Below, in pieces: positions 1 through 11,436 of a DNA stretch of 64,000 bases (the stretch's first letter is position 1; every line of letters begins with the position of its first letter). Under the pieces are notes generated by a model. The model saw nothing but the letters and a program-made list of their open reading frames with translations. It was not told where the DNA came from and did not search any database. Both the position numbers and the translations under genes were made by a program. This DNA comes from Adiantum capillus-veneris. Lineage: Eukaryota; Streptophyta; Polypodiopsida; Polypodiales; Pteridaceae. The stretch lies in contig CM043951.1 of assembly GCA_014529385.2 (NCBI GenBank), forward strand, positions 108,010,469-108,074,468. Reading direction: 5' to 3'.

Positions 1-247
1 ATAATTGGTGGTGGCTCTCCTTTGTAGGGCTTAAGTAGGCTCACATGAAAATTGTGTATGAGTCAATGGTTGGGCAACTTGAGTTGATAAGTCATGTCAT
101 TAATTGGCTTCAAGATTTGAAAAGGACCATAGTATCTTTTTGCTAGTTTAGCATAATGCTTTTGATGGTCGGTAGTATTTTTGCCCATCATTTGCCTCAA
201 TCGAGCCTTGGGAAACTTAAGTAAGACCCAATCATTTTCTTTGAACG

Positions 248-1171
248 TTAAGGCCCTTCTCTGCTTGTTAGCAGCAGCTTTTTGCCTTTGCTAAGAGATG
301 GATATAGCCTCCTTAACCTTTTGAAAAGATTCTTGTAGGTCACGGCTATACTCATTAGCAGAGCGAAGATCTTCCCATGTACTTTAAGTAGCAAGGGACT
401 TTTAGGTCTTCTCTCTATGATCTCAAAAGATGCTTTTCTCGTAGTAGTATAGACAATATTATTATACGCATACTCTACAAGGGGTATGTACTTCTCCCAT
501 TGTGAGCGTTGATCTACTTCTGTAACATAAGTCTTCAAAAGATCGAGTATCGTAAGATTAACTATCTCACTTTGGCCATCCGTTTGTGGGTGATAGGCCG
601 AAGAGAAATTCAATCTTGTACCTAGATTTTCAAAGAGACCTTTCTAAAAATTACTAGTCATTCTAGGATCTCTATCTGACACGATGGATGTTGGTAATCC
701 ATGATGTTTGAAAATCTCATATATGAAAAGAGTTGCCATTTGGTGTACCTTAATAGTCTTGTTGACATGAATAAAGTGTGCTTGCTTGCTAAACCTATTG
801 TTCATTTTCCCGTATTCCCATGGATAGACTTGGGTAATCCAAAGATAAAATCCATGGATCTGCTCTCCCATGGTGAATTAGGGATTGGCAATGGCTGGAG
901 TAATCCAGGTTTCTTTTCTCTATCATACTTAGTTTTTTGGCATACCACACGTTTTGAAACATACGCTTGTATGTCCACTTTCATGGTAGGCCAATAGAAG
1001 TACGTCTCTACTGCTTGAAGAGTAGGTTGAATGCCTCCATGTCCGCATATGGAGGAGCATGGGATTCATACATGACTTTCTCACGAAGGGAGTGGGTAAC
1101 ACATAGCCTATTTTCGTGGAGAAAATAACCATCCTGCAAGGTGAATGGTTCCTCTTTCTTCCCCAAAGCAA
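248..1171 (-). pseudogene. Ty3/gypsy integrase fragment
   Basis: The integrase core is split over several short frames. Recognisable blocks are SMDFIFGLPKS, the segment around DRFSKQAHFI, IVSDRDPRMTSNF (second catalytic Asp region) and SSAYHPQTDGQSE (third catalytic Glu). The end of the zinc-binding HHCC region lies near 930-1170. The enzyme would insert retrotransposon cDNA. A stop after the SNF block and frame changes near 620 and 870 make it non-functional. The C-terminal part beyond about 248 is not clear. Confidence 0.85.
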
Positions 1172-1260
1172 GGGCTGGCATTACATCTTTAAAGTCAAGG
1201 TCGGTAGCATACTAATCTATCTTAGAGAGTTGCTATAGACATCGCATAGACTTTTGGTCG

Positions 1261-2445
1261 TCATGAAAGTGCATCAGCCACTTGATTGTGCTTACCAACA
1301 ATGTGAGCAATATGAAAATAAAATTGCGAAAGAAAATTTTCCCACCTCATTTGTTTGTCGGAAAGCTTGGTTTGCGTCATGAAGTACTTGAGACTTTGGT
1401 GGTCTGTTCGTAAAATAAATGGAGTCCCCAATAAATAGCGTTTCCATGTGTCTAGGGCATGTAGAACAACTAAAAGCTCTTTCTCATAAATGTCCAAGAC
1501 CCGTTTATCCGTATTGAGCCTTCGGCTCTCATATGCTATGGCATGCCCTTCTTGAGGCAAGACTGCCCCAAGGCAATCACCACAAGCATCACATTGGACC
1601 TCAAATGGCTTTGAGAGATTCGGAAGCATGAGGGTTGGTTGAGAGGTAAGCTTCTCTTTGAGCTTGTCAAAAGCATTTTTCTCCTTAGTAGTCCATGAAT
1701 ACTTAACGTTCTTCTTTGTTAAGTCGTGTAATGGTCCTGATATTTGAGAAAATTTTGCTATGAAGCATCTATAGTATGGACACATATCAATAAAGATTTT
1801 ATCTCATGTAGATTCCTTGGATTAGGCCATGTTTTTATTACCTCTAACTTCGATGGATCCATAGGATACCATCTTGAGAGATAATATGACCTAAAGTATT
1901 GAATCTTTTTAACGAAAAATTTGCATTTCTTTTGGTTGAGAAAAAGCTTGTTCTCCCTCAATGCTTAAAAAATCACTTGGAGATGTTGCTTGTGTTCCTC
2001 CAAGGACTTGGAGTAGATGATGATATCATCAAAGAATGTTCCAGTGAACTTGCAATAGGGTCTAAATATTTTCTCCATCAAACAATTGAATATGGCTGGT
2101 GCATTGGTCAAGCCAAAAGGCATGACTAGATATTCATAAAGACCAAACGTTGTACGAAACACTCTCTTTAGGATATCTTCATCCACTATCCTTATTGATG
2201 ATAGCCACTTTTAAGGTCAATCCTACTGAAGTAGGTAGAGCCTTGCAGCTTATCAACAGATCTTCTACCCGAGGCACGGGAAATCTGTTTTTGATAGTGA
2301 TAAGGTTTAGTGCTCGATAGTCCACACACATACGGTATGTACCATCTTTCTTTTACACTAAAAGGACTAGAGAACAAAAGGGAGAGGAGCTAGGCCTCAC
2401 CATCCCTTTGTCTACCAATTCTTGTACTTGCCTCATGATCTCCTC
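1261..2445 (-). pseudogene. Ty3/gypsy reverse transcriptase-RNase H fragment
   Basis: The RNase H part (1261-1785) is the best preserved: VQCDACGDCLGAVL, the LLVVLHALDTWKRYLLG block, RTDHQSLKYF and a terminal HNQVADALS. The RT part (1790-2445) is scattered over three frames but keeps [15 protein letters not shown], the FDDIIIYS catalytic region (replacing YxDDILIYS) and MPFGLTNAPA. Several frameshifts and stops remove activity. The order RT then RNase H, directly upstream of integrase on the same strand, supports one element. Confidence 0.88.
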
Positions 2446-3163
2446 TTATTGAGCTTGGGAAACTCGATAAGGAGGCTTGTTAGGCAGTGAGCTTCCTGGT
2501 AGGAGCTCAATTCGATGGTCATCATCCCCTCGTTTTGGAGGTAAGTCCATAGAGATATCATCGATAAAAACATCTCGGAATCCATTTAGAAAAGTAGACA
2601 AGTCAAACTCTTCTTGATTCCTATCATTTTCATTTGATAAATCATTAGCATCATTAGTGGATTCTTTGACAAAAATTATGTACGCAAAAATCAAGCTTTT
2701 CATTGACTTATCGTAAGCCGGTGAATTTACAAGTGGTATAGTACGACCAGGCTCATTAGCATCTATATACATGCTCTTTCCCCTGTAGGTGAAGTAGATT
2801 CTCCTTTCAAGGAACTTCATGTTGGCAGCCATGCGGTTGAATCGTGGTGCCCCTTCATGGTGGAGAGGAGAGATGAAAAAGTCTATTTTGTCGACATAGC
2901 TTTGGACATGACGCCTCAACTTCCCAATCAAGGGAGTAACGGAGGCTTGCTGTCCCTTGAAAGTTGTGTCAGCAGTTACAGTATCTCGCATCTCAAAAGC
3001 TTAAATGCCCAACTTGGTGGCCAACTCCATTGATATGAAGTTGTGAGTAGAGCGAGGGTCAAACAAGATGAAGGCATCATGTTCCCTTACCTTTCCCCAA
3101 GAATAGAAGAGAGGTGATCCTTTGCAATGAGCATCCTCTTTTGGAGTTTCAATGGTGGAAGCT
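2446..3163 (-). pseudogene. Ty3/gypsy protease and protease-RT linker fragment
   Basis: A 181-codon open stretch (2446-2991) ends in PYRVSQAQ just before the RT start and represents the linker between protease and RT. Upstream, in-frame remains read FDPRSTHNFIS, a damaged retropepsin motif (normally D-S/T-G) with the flap region lost. A stop separates the protease relic from the linker. The protein would cleave the Gag-Pol polyprotein. Confidence 0.75.
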
Positions 3164-3509
3164 CTAGAGTCTCACTGTGGGCATTTCTCTTGGGGCATGA
3201 ACGATAGCCATGACCTTGCTCCCCACACTTAAAACACTTATGGTCCTTGCGAAAAGCTTCAAGTTCTTCAGGAGAAATTTGTTTTTACCTCCCTTCTCCT
3301 TGGACTGATTGTTGTTGTTGTTGTTATTGGGATTGCCTTGGGAAGAATTTTGGGCATTGGTTTTTTCCTTTGCATCACTTTTGTCTTTGTTTTCCATGGG
3401 CTTGACATTCCATCTAGGCCCTTGTTGGAAATTGATGCGAGAAGCAACCATGGTGTGGTGGATTACTTCGGTGATAGAACGAGGCTGTTGGGAGTTGACA
3501 AAATATTAG
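3164..3509 (-). pseudogene. Ty3/gypsy gag C-terminus with CCHC zinc knuckle
   Basis: A stretch rich in Asn, Lys and Ser (3300-3451) is followed, after a one-base frame change, by CFKCGEQGHGYRSC at about 3195-3240, a CX2CX4HX4C nucleocapsid knuckle that binds RNA. The upstream matrix/capsid part of gag is missing and the sequence stops abruptly near 3500. The plus-strand hydrophobic frames here are shadows of this gag. Confidence 0.8.
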
Positions 3510-3589
3510 ATTTTATGACAACTCTGACCCCTCCTCCGCTCGTATTATACGCAGTTCCCTTTTTAGTACCTTTTCTTTTCTTTTTATTT

Positions 3590-3688
3590 TCGATACTCAG
3601 ACATTGTATCAGATTCATCGCATTGTAACTTTTTGGTCTCATAGGTCATTTTGGCCTTCTAAAGACGCTAATATAACATTTCATTTCA

Positions 3689-3690
<2 letters not shown>
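3590..3690 (+). mobile_element. LINE 3' terminal fragment (same 3' tail as the 37-48 kb LINEs)
   Basis: From about 3590 the sequence matches the 3' end of the two large minus-strand LINEs, here in plus orientation: the blocks TTGTATCAGAT, GTAACTTTTTGGTCTCATAG and ATATAACATTTCATTT occur in the same order and spacing. It runs directly into (GT)20, whereas the large copies run into (CT)n in sense orientation. Upstream of about 3590 similarity is lost, so this is a 5'-truncated insertion or a related family sharing the tail. Confidence 0.75.

Positions 3691-3730
<40 letters not shown>
3691..3730. repeat. (TG)20 microsatellite
   Basis: Forty bases of perfect TG repeat directly abut the LINE 3' tail on its left. 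The position suggests it is either the tail added or extended at insertion, or the pre-existing target. Confidence 0.97.
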
Positions 3731-3731
<1 letters not shown>

Positions 3732-6600
3732 CCGGGGGCTGCAGGGAACACATGCCAGATGAAGGAGCTCTCGCCACATGTCCGGGGGCGGGGGGGAGGG
3801 GGGACGCACGGAATCCCTCCCCCCTTTATAATAGTATGAATGCATGCATATGTATGCTTAAATGTACATATACATACACATATGCATGCATATGTAGTCT
3901 ATGATTGGTTTTAGCATGACATTTGTATGTCTTAAGGATGTGAATAAGCATTTAAGTACAACACCTCGATCATACACACACACACACACACGCACGCACA
4001 TGTGTATTTATGCACAAAAATACATCTACATACATGCATACATATATAGTCAATAGTTGGTTTGACACGACAACTCCGTGTCTCTCAGCATGAATATTCA
4101 TTTAAACACATCTCTATGCCATACACATGTGCACATTTGTATACATAAATGTAAATCTACATATACACGCATACATGTACTCTTTGTAAGCACACGCTCC
4201 TGCAATGCATTCTTTCCTAAAAGAAGATCAATGTAACAGACTTAAAAGAAAAATATATTGCTATATTTATTTTTTCTTTCCATTTCTCCCACATAGCTCC
4301 TTAGAACTCAAAACTTTTTTCTTGGACATAGAGGAATTGCTCCTCATCATGCCATCGCATTGGGAATATTCTTTGTTTGCAAGCCCACATTGTCATTCTA
4401 GTGTGGGATGAAACTTTTTTCTTTTTAATTAATAGAGTGCTCATTGGCACTAAAGCAATGACCCCTCATCTTTGTGGTAGACTAATTTGTTTTAATTCCT
4501 TGCAACCACTTGTTGATGGTCCTTTTGAAAGGGCAACTAAACACGTAAGTGGGGGGTCCTTATTAGGGGCCCTCAAGGAGAGGTCATTGCACATGAATAG
4601 GTATACCTAGAATATACAATCAATGTTGAGGTGCCATACAAGACACTAATGCTGCAGGAAGAACTTTTGGATACGAGAGTGACATATTTAAAGGAAACAT
4701 AAATGTTGTTACAAGTTTAGTATTTGTATATTCATAAGCTAGAGAACGTACTTGCTGCAACCTTCCACTAAGGAGTCACAATATGAAGAGGTATGACCTA
4801 TTGCTAGCATTCCTTTAGAAGGGGAATAACCGATTGGCTTGTCTAAAGACCAAACGAAGAGGCTACTATGCAAGGCAAGTACCTAATAGGCCTAGAAGGA
4901 GCTTATATCACAAACATAAATCCTAGGTGTTTAGAAGAGTATCACTACATGAAGAGTACCTTGAAAGGATCACACAAAAGCGTGTATCGGTAGCTATGCT
5001 TACCATCTCACTCTTGGAAAATTGTGCTAGACATTATACTTGGATGATATGCATGTAGTCATCTTGTATGGGTATAAGCACCTTCATCACTGCATTTGAA
5101 CATAATAACTTGTATGTGGATTGAAACAGTCAAGTTTCAAATTGCTTATTCAAAATTGGGGAATTAATGCAGGCTTGCATTTTACGAACCTAGTGTTATC
5201 AATGCCAAGACAATAGAACAAATATGTTATACATGGTTTGAGACAATAAATTTGTGAAATAATGATTGAGAAAGCAATAAGTTGGTTTACAAATGTGTTA
5301 TAATTTAAGCACTCCACTAGAAATTTCCATATTTAATGTAACTATATGGTGCTTTATGGGCATAACTTGCTTCTTGCCAAAAAAAAACCACTAGTTGTAT
5401 CCTCATTTATGATAAAAAAGTGTTGCAAAAGCCCATTGAGGCTATGAAATTCCTAGGTTGCATTTGATTGAAAAATAGTCAAGATCTGAAGACAAGGAAT
5501 GGATATATGCGATTCTAACACTAGTACAACATAAGAGGAGGAGGGAACATGCTTTGGAATGCTACTAGAAGCAAGCAATGAGACAAAAGGAAAGGCTAGA
5601 TCATTAATTTAAGGATAAAAGCCTCACAATGGGGGGGAACATTGTCAAACCAATAACAAGACTAACAACAAGTTTGATGCCAAGTTCTTGCCTATTTCCT
5701 CCTCTCTATTTGACAGGGCAAGGGTGGAATGGGATCAAGCGTAGGCATGAGATTTAGGTCATAGAAATTTTCGAGCCATAGATCTTCAACCCCAAATTTA
5801 CCAACATGATTGAGTCTACCATGGTGCTTGAACTTACAAACGTTGCCTGAATGTGCCAATGTGCCCAAATTTTCAATACCAAGTCACCTACCATAACTTT
5901 CAAAAAGCAGGTGGGTAAGACAAGGACTCCCAAAAGGAGATCTTGGGTTCATGTTGTGGGGGAAAAGAGGTTTGTGTGGGGGATGTAGACTAACTTTCAC
6001 ACACACCCCTTTTTTTTTTTTGCAAAGTAACAAAGGTGATTGGAATGACATCTAGTATCTCATAATTATTACATTATCGAAAATAAAAACTTTGTATTCT
6101 CTCCATATTGTACAATAAAATCTCTAATTTGTTAATATATGTTTGTCCTTTTACACGCACAAGAGAATATAAAAATTTCCAATGAGACGTAATGTGCTAT
6201 ATTTACACTGCGCGCTAAAAGCCCATCTTGCACATTTGCATTTGAAGAAGCATCTATAATGGCTATGATCTCCTCTTTCATACAAGTGAGATGTGCTTGC
6301 CTAATTAGCCTTAAGCCTTTCTCAATTGTAATTATGACATTTATCTCAATGAGCAATTTAGACTTTTTATGAGCTAAGCCAAGAATCCATGGTAGCTATG
6401 TTCTTATCCATGCATTTTCCATTATGCCACCATTTCCAAATCAACTTGGCTTTTGCTACAACCACCTTCCTAGAGATCACCATACACCTCCGTGGAGATC
6501 GCCATATGATTCCCAAGAGACTGCTTAGTAGGTGGTCCAATTCTTCTTCAAGCCCCAATTAAATTTGCAAGATTAAACAATTTTACTTCTGTATAACATA
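3731..6600. other. No gene recognised
   Basis: I see no protein family here on either strand. The stretch holds a G-rich patch at 3783-3805, two imperfect direct copies of a roughly 90-base block (about 3894-3990 and 4050-4140, sharing TAGTC(T/A)AT and TTGGTTT), a (CA)n run at 3973-3990, and a T-run at 6008-6020. Short open frames (4205-4411, 4377-4610, 6132-6356) show no domain and are probably chance. Confidence 0.6.
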
Positions 6601-7008
6601 TCTTGTGCAAAGACTCTAGACGTATAGATCCATTACAATTCCAGGTAGGCATGGATTTCCTAGGGGCGTGATGTGTCTCAGAGTAGAAGATGATGTCTCT
6701 TCTAGTAAAACTATCCTCAAAAGCACCCACATCAAGACGCATAGATCCATTACAATTCCAGGCAGCAACTTTGAGTGTGGTCCCATAAGTCTCGCACCAT
6801 CATGTGGAGCGTCACTCCAGTATTACCACTCTTCCATCTTGATAAAAGGCAATCTTGCCTTTTCCCCTTGCCGCTCTAATCTCTGGCATTATCTCCAGCA
6901 TATGAGCGATCTGAGAGGGTAAGTCATCCCCGATAAAGATACCCGTCTCTTTAAGAGTTGGCCTTTTCTTCAAGAAGGTGTTCTTCGCTTCCATGGAGGG
7001 AAAACGGG
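6600..7008 (-). pseudogene. LINE fragment: ORF1 C-terminus joined to endonuclease N-terminus
   Basis: This is a third, short copy of the 37-48 kb LINE family. It keeps the ORF1 end (SMEAKNTFLKKRPTLKETG, then the block ending RVVILE), the ORF1 stop region, and the start of the endonuclease (RLDVGAFEDSF, FYSETHHAP). The phrase ATAGATCCATTACAATTCCAGG occurs twice (about 6620 and 6738), so the copy was rearranged. It stops at the GGGAAAACGG of ORF1 and continues as microsatellite. At the ORF1/ORF2 junction the stop reads TGA TGG rather than the TGA CGG of the larger copies. Confidence 0.85.
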
Positions 7009-7050
7009 GAGAGAGAGAGAGAAGGTGTGCAAGTGTGACAGAGGGTGTGG

Positions 7051-7097
<47 letters not shown>

Positions 7098-7099
7098 AA

Positions 7100-7132
<33 letters not shown>

Positions 7133-7352
7133 GAGAGTGTAAGAGCATGTGTGTGCTAGAGGGTGCAGGTGAGTGTGTGAGCAACAATGTGAGAGAGGGT
7201 GCATGTGAGTGTGGGGTTCTGATGAGAGAGAGATAAAGGAGGTAAGAGAGGGTGGTAAATGAGAGAGAGTGCATGTGTGTGTGGGTAGGGGGTTATGTAT
7301 GGGTGACATGGGTAGAGGGGGCCGAGTGTGTTTGTATGCGTGTGTCACAAAA

Positions 7353-7390
<38 letters not shown>
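7009..7390. repeat. GT/GA microsatellite with two long poly-G tracts
   Basis: A low-complexity block with (GT)n at 7052-7088, an uninterrupted run of about 32 G at 7100-7131 and another of about 38 G at 7353-7390, with GTGT/GAGA-rich sequence between. Open frames across it encode poly-Pro or poly-Gly and are not genes. Confidence 0.95.
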
Positions 7391-7391
<1 letters not shown>

Positions 7392-8089
7392 GGAAGGGAG
7401 GCCATGTAAGGATGAGGGGTTTGAAGGAGCGCAAGTAGGAGTAGTGCATGAAAGAGTGGGAGTAGGCTTAAATAGAGGGGTCAAGGACTTCATGGCCACA
7501 CACCATGAGCTCTTGCAAGAAGTGGTCTCAATAAGTGAGGCTAAGGACCTTAATTCCATTTACACACTACCTTATATACCCAAGGTTAAAATGTGCAATG
7601 TCAAGTGTCCAAGGCCTTTAGAGCTCCACAACTTACTATACCTTCAGCAGCGTAGACACACTAACTGACATATCCTTTACAACTTGGAACTCGTATTGAG
7701 CCTATAGCACATTACAATTATTACAATGGCTTGAAATGAATCAAGAACTTACAATACATGGCCATATTGGAAAAATGTGTAAATCCAATCTTCACTGCAT
7801 CTTTGTATTTGTCCTTGATGTGCTTTTACAAGGCTTGGGCCTTTAGTAGATCCTATGTTAACTATTGTTGGCTCAATTAACACAAACCTAGTTGCGATTA
7901 TATGCATAGCCTTTAAACCATACCCACCCATGTACCAGAGCTTACACCCCCAGCTTGACAAAGGACAAAACTGGCTTGGCTTCTCCTTGCTCATGTGACT
8001 TGACTAACATTGATCAATACTCTTAATTCTCTTTCTCACTATGCTTCTTTCACTCTCTATGATTGTCTATTATGCTTTGATTAGCTAGA
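7391..8089. other. No gene recognised
   Basis: The plus frame reaching 7668 and the minus frame at 7749-7994 carry no motif I recognise. No repeat structure stands out. Confidence 0.5.
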
Positions 8090-8235
8090 TCTTAACTAAT
8101 TAGTGGTTAATCGCTCTCTAATCTTATGTGATTTCCCTCTATTCTTTGTATGTGCATGTAGGTTTGATTAAAGCGTGTATTTTAGATAAATCTATGTGTG
8201 TGCACTTGTGATTAGTGTGTTGCATGATGGGATCT
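8090..8235 (+). repeat. Direct repeat copy 1 (with 9815-9960)
   Basis: About 145 bases resemble 9815-9960, with identical blocks such as GTGCATGTAGGTTT and CTATGTGTGTGCACTTGTGA, and ATTAGTGTGTTGC near the right end. Weaker similarity continues rightward (GAAGCGGATGTGGAG versus AGAAGTGGATGTGGAG). The two copies could be ends of one old element, but no TG...CA ends or target duplication are clear. Confidence 0.75.
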
Positions 8236-8236
8236 A

Positions 8237-8264
8237 GGGGGGGGGGGGGGGGGGGGGGGGGGGG
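8237..8264. repeat. Poly-G tract (28 G)
   Basis: An uninterrupted G run immediately follows the right end of direct repeat copy 1. Confidence 0.95.
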
Positions 8265-8699
8265 TGGTAGCACAGGGGAGGTTGGTGGTGAAGCGGATGT
8301 GGAGGGTGGAACTATGGCCTCATCCTACTATAAGGGGTCAAAATAGTTCCCTATGGGAACCCACTGTTGTTGGCCTGGTGTAGGACGACTAACCAAGGGG
8401 GCCGAACTAGCGTGGTGTCATCCCTTCTCTGCCTAGGCACCACCCTCGGAGGAGGAACCTGCCTGAGCTCCCTGTGTCTCTGTCTGCTATACCTAGCTAG
8501 CCCTAGGAGGCTAGGTGTGGGTCTATGCCAAATTTCTCCACCTCCTTCGTGGGTAGGCCTTTGCTAGATGGCCCATCTATTGATAGCAGATAAAGCACTA
8601 GTTTAGGAGGCCCAAGTACTCTACATGTGGCGGAGCCAACGACCACTCACTTGAGATAGTAGAACGACCTTCAGAAGAGTGTGGGTGTCATGAAGCAAA
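8265..8699. other. No gene recognised
   Basis: The region is moderately GC-rich and contains small palindromic pieces (CTAGCCCTAGGAGGCTAG near 8500). No protein family was recognised. Confidence 0.45.
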
Positions 8700-9070
8700 A
8701 CACGTACTATGGGTATGCCAGCTACCTTGGTAGCTACGGAAGCTTTCGTGCAAGGTATCCTTGTTGTGCACTTTGAGCCCTTTCCACTGACCACCTTTCG
8801 AGCATACCTTAGAGTTATCCATCATCGCCTTAACCATAATAGTCCAAGCCTGGTCCTATTTTGCGAGCGCAACCACAAGCTTGGTGCATTGGGATTCTGC
8901 ATGAATGCTAGGTTAAGAATCCGGAGATTGCCTTGCTCCACAGGTCTGGCTATGGTCTCCCATTTAGCCCACTACTGCCAAGGCGTTGAGTCTTTAGTGT
9001 TGTTCTTCCACATGAATCTCTTCACAGGTTTCAAGAACTCTTTCTGCTTCTTCAAGAAAACCAGGCTTTA
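8700..9070 (-). pseudogene. LINE reverse transcriptase thumb/connection fragment
   Basis: The minus strand reads KPVKRFMWKNN, then WAKWETIARPVEQGNLRIL and NLAFMQNPNAPSLWLR. This is the conserved block after the RT palm in plant LINE ORF2 (pattern FLW...W..I..P...GGLGI..L...N.A). An in-frame stop follows the first Trp-Gln. Neither the catalytic palm nor the endonuclease is seen, so this is a scrap. It is not from the 37-48 kb family, whose thumb differs. Confidence 0.75.
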
Positions 9071-9814
9071 AAATTCAAGTCAATTGCTGAGCCAAACAAA
9101 ACGTCTAGGGGCCACCCACAAAAGCAAAAGTATATCATCCCAAGTACTCAAGAAAACAAAAGAAAGTCAAGCAAGTGTTTGTTCATAACAATAGTCAAAG
9201 TCAATGATCCAATATGGATTGAAGATGACAAATCAACACAGAAAGACAAACACGTGGGATGGATAGCATCACAATGGAGCTTAAAACAACAAGAGTACTA
9301 GAGGTAACAGACATATATGGATAGCAGAACCGCAAGTCTATGCATATGAAGCGCAATCGAGACCCTCCCTAGAACAATATCAAAAGTTGTTAAAGTCTAC
9401 CACAACTCTCAAGAGGATACAGAACAAACACAAATTACAAAGAATCTCCCTCTTGCACAAAAGTTCTATACAGGCTATATGAAGATTTGGCAACGAGTCA
9501 ACCAAAGACCAAATGCACTTATAAACAAGATGCATGAAGATCTCGAGATTTCAACAAGACCTAGAGCCAAGCAAAGTCATCCAGGAAACTACAAAGGTCA
9601 TCAAGAGATTTGGATATCTACGTCTTCCAATGCTCTGAGTCAAAATCTAGATGCCAACAGTGAACAGAGGCCTACAAAAACCTCAAAGACTCCTTACAAC
9701 ATGTCTAACTAGAGAACCAAACAGACAATGGAGTCTTCACAATCAAAGAAGGACAAACCAACCAACATAGCTACAGATTCAAAGATGAAAAAACAGGTAT
9801 GGCAAAAGAAATTG
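9071..9814. other. No gene recognised
   Basis: A-rich on the plus strand, with a 77-codon plus frame at 9479-9712 lacking any motif I know. It lies between the RT scrap and the second copy of the direct repeat. Confidence 0.45.
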
Positions 9815-9960
9815 GTTAATCCCGGTCTAATCTTGTGTGATTGTCCTCTCTTTGTGTGTGCATGTAGGTTTCATTGGAGTGCGGATGCTCAATAGATCTA
9901 TGTGTGTGCACTTGTGATTAGTGTGTTGCTTTATGGGATTAGTGATATGTGCATCTTTGC
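9815..9960 (+). repeat. Direct repeat copy 2 (with 8090-8235)
   Basis: Partner of the 8090-8235 block, in the same orientation about 1.7 kb away, and not followed by a poly-G tract. Divergence between copies is substantial, so the duplication is old. Confidence 0.75.
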
Positions 9961-10049
9961 AATGTTAGCGTGTGTGATTGGGTTGATTTGAGGTGAAGAG
10001 AAGTGGATGTGGAGATTGCCAGACATCATGACTTAGCTCTTCCGTACAT

Positions 10050-11431
10050 CGAGAAGCTCGCTTCATAGAGTTGCCATTCATGTTTCCATGATTAGCTCAC
10101 TAATTGGTGAGTGTTTCCATGCCCTATCCAAGTAGCTCATCCCTCTGGATTGACAATTTTTGTTGGTCCTTGGAGCTATGCTCTGATGGTACCCCCAACA
10201 CCAGCGCTCCTAGTGATAATGCGCACTAGTACTGGCTCTTTCACCTTTCCCTCGACCACTTCAGCTTTTACATTGTGTGAACATTGTGCTACAAAGTGTT
10301 TATACTTTTCACAAGTGTGGTAATTAAAATTTCGCATAGAAAAGTTAGTTCTAGCCTGTCCTTGTCCAAAAAAAATTTGGTACTTCCTATTCTAGCCATC
10401 CCATTGGTACTAGCTCCATTCTTTGCATTTTTTGATGCCTTCTCCTTCTCTGGATTGGTCAATGCTATCATGAAGACATCTTTCCTCTCCTTGAAGTGAT
10501 GAATTCTAACTTTACAATTGTTCCACAGGTGCCCAAAGCTTTGCAATAAGTACATTAGCAACATTCATAAAATAAATGTTCTTTAGATTTGCATTTTGTA
10601 CACCAGGTTTCAACTTTCCCCATTGGAGCTCTCATCCTAGAGATCTCAAAGATATGCTTGGATAGCTCCTTGATCTTTCTACTCCACATTCCCTTCTTCT
10701 TGCTTGTGGACGTATCCTTTGACTCCTTATTACCCGAAGAACTAGAGCTATTGATGATTCTTCAAATGAAGACTCATTGTAACTAGAACTTGCTTTTCCT
10801 CTCTGAACCTTCTCCTTCTTAGCTTGTTGTTTTAGTTTCAAAGCTCTTTGCACCAGATCATAGATTTTCTAGTCGGTGTTGGCACTTCCTACTCTCTAAG
10901 CTTCTTGCTTCTCTAAATCCACTTGGAAACCAAGTACGCATACGCTTCTCTGAGGGTGGCTCATTCAATTGACTGATCAATTCTTTTGATTTTCTCCACA
11001 TATCCTCTAACTGAAAGATTGCCTTCTCATAGAGAATATGCTCATCCCCTTAGTTCTCACTTTATTCTAGCAAGAAGGCTTTCTTCAGCTTGATGTATGT
11101 CCTATCTTACAAATTGGATAATGATAGTATCATTTTTGTGTAGCATCTTTCAATGTTTTTGGAAAATACTTTACCCAATCATCTTCATGTACATCCTTCA
11201 AATTATCATACTACCCAAATACCTGAATATGAACATCTGGGTCATCTCTATGACTGCCTTTGAAAGTGAAAAATGTTGTTTTTAGATCACTCAACCTCTC
11301 CTCATGTCTAGATTTGACATGATGAACTCACTCCCTTTCCCAGCATCTAGGTTTATCACAATGATTTGGTTTTATCTTCCATTGTTTGTGCTTCTCATGA
11401 TGGTCAGTGTTTGCTTCCCATCAGCTCTCAT
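10050..11431 (-). pseudogene. Retrotransposon gag relic (Retrotrans_gag type) with zinc knuckle
   Basis: Minus-strand translation over several frames gives DDPDVHIQVFG, then EDDWVKYFPKTLKDATQK, the hallmark of plant gypsy capsid (YFPRTL..A..WY). Next come a Lys/Gln-rich piece (ALKLKQQAKKEKVQRG) and a damaged nucleocapsid knuckle (YHTCEKYKHFVAQC) near 10270-10320. Stops and shifts are frequent. The relic is truncated on its 5' side at about 11431, where the non-autonomous LTR element was inserted. Confidence 0.8.
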
Positions 11432-11436
11432 TGTAG

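Larger units (their letters stand above)
1..3500 (-). mobile_element. Degenerate Ty3/gypsy LTR retrotransposon (internal region)
   Basis: Read on the minus strand from right to left, the segment gives the Ty3/gypsy order gag zinc knuckle, protease, reverse transcriptase, RNase H and integrase. Every domain is interrupted by stops or frameshifts, so it is a dead copy. No LTR is visible: the 3' LTR would lie left of base 1, and the 5' part is cut off near 3500 where a LINE 3' end begins on the other strand. The domain order (integrase last) separates it from copia. Confidence 0.9.

Noticed and set aside
3309-3628. Hydrophobic plus-strand peptide (possible membrane protein)
   Set aside because: It is the complement of the Asn/Lys-rich gag segment plus LINE tail.
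6812-7668. Long open frames with poly-Pro, poly-Gly or His-Thr runs
   Set aside because: They are products of microsatellite and poly-G sequence; only the short LINE ORF1 part inside the minus frame is real.
10180-10205. Reverse primer-binding-like sequence near GCTCTGATGGTACC
   Set aside because: It lies on the wrong side of the gag relic for a minus-strand element and has no adjacent LTR end.
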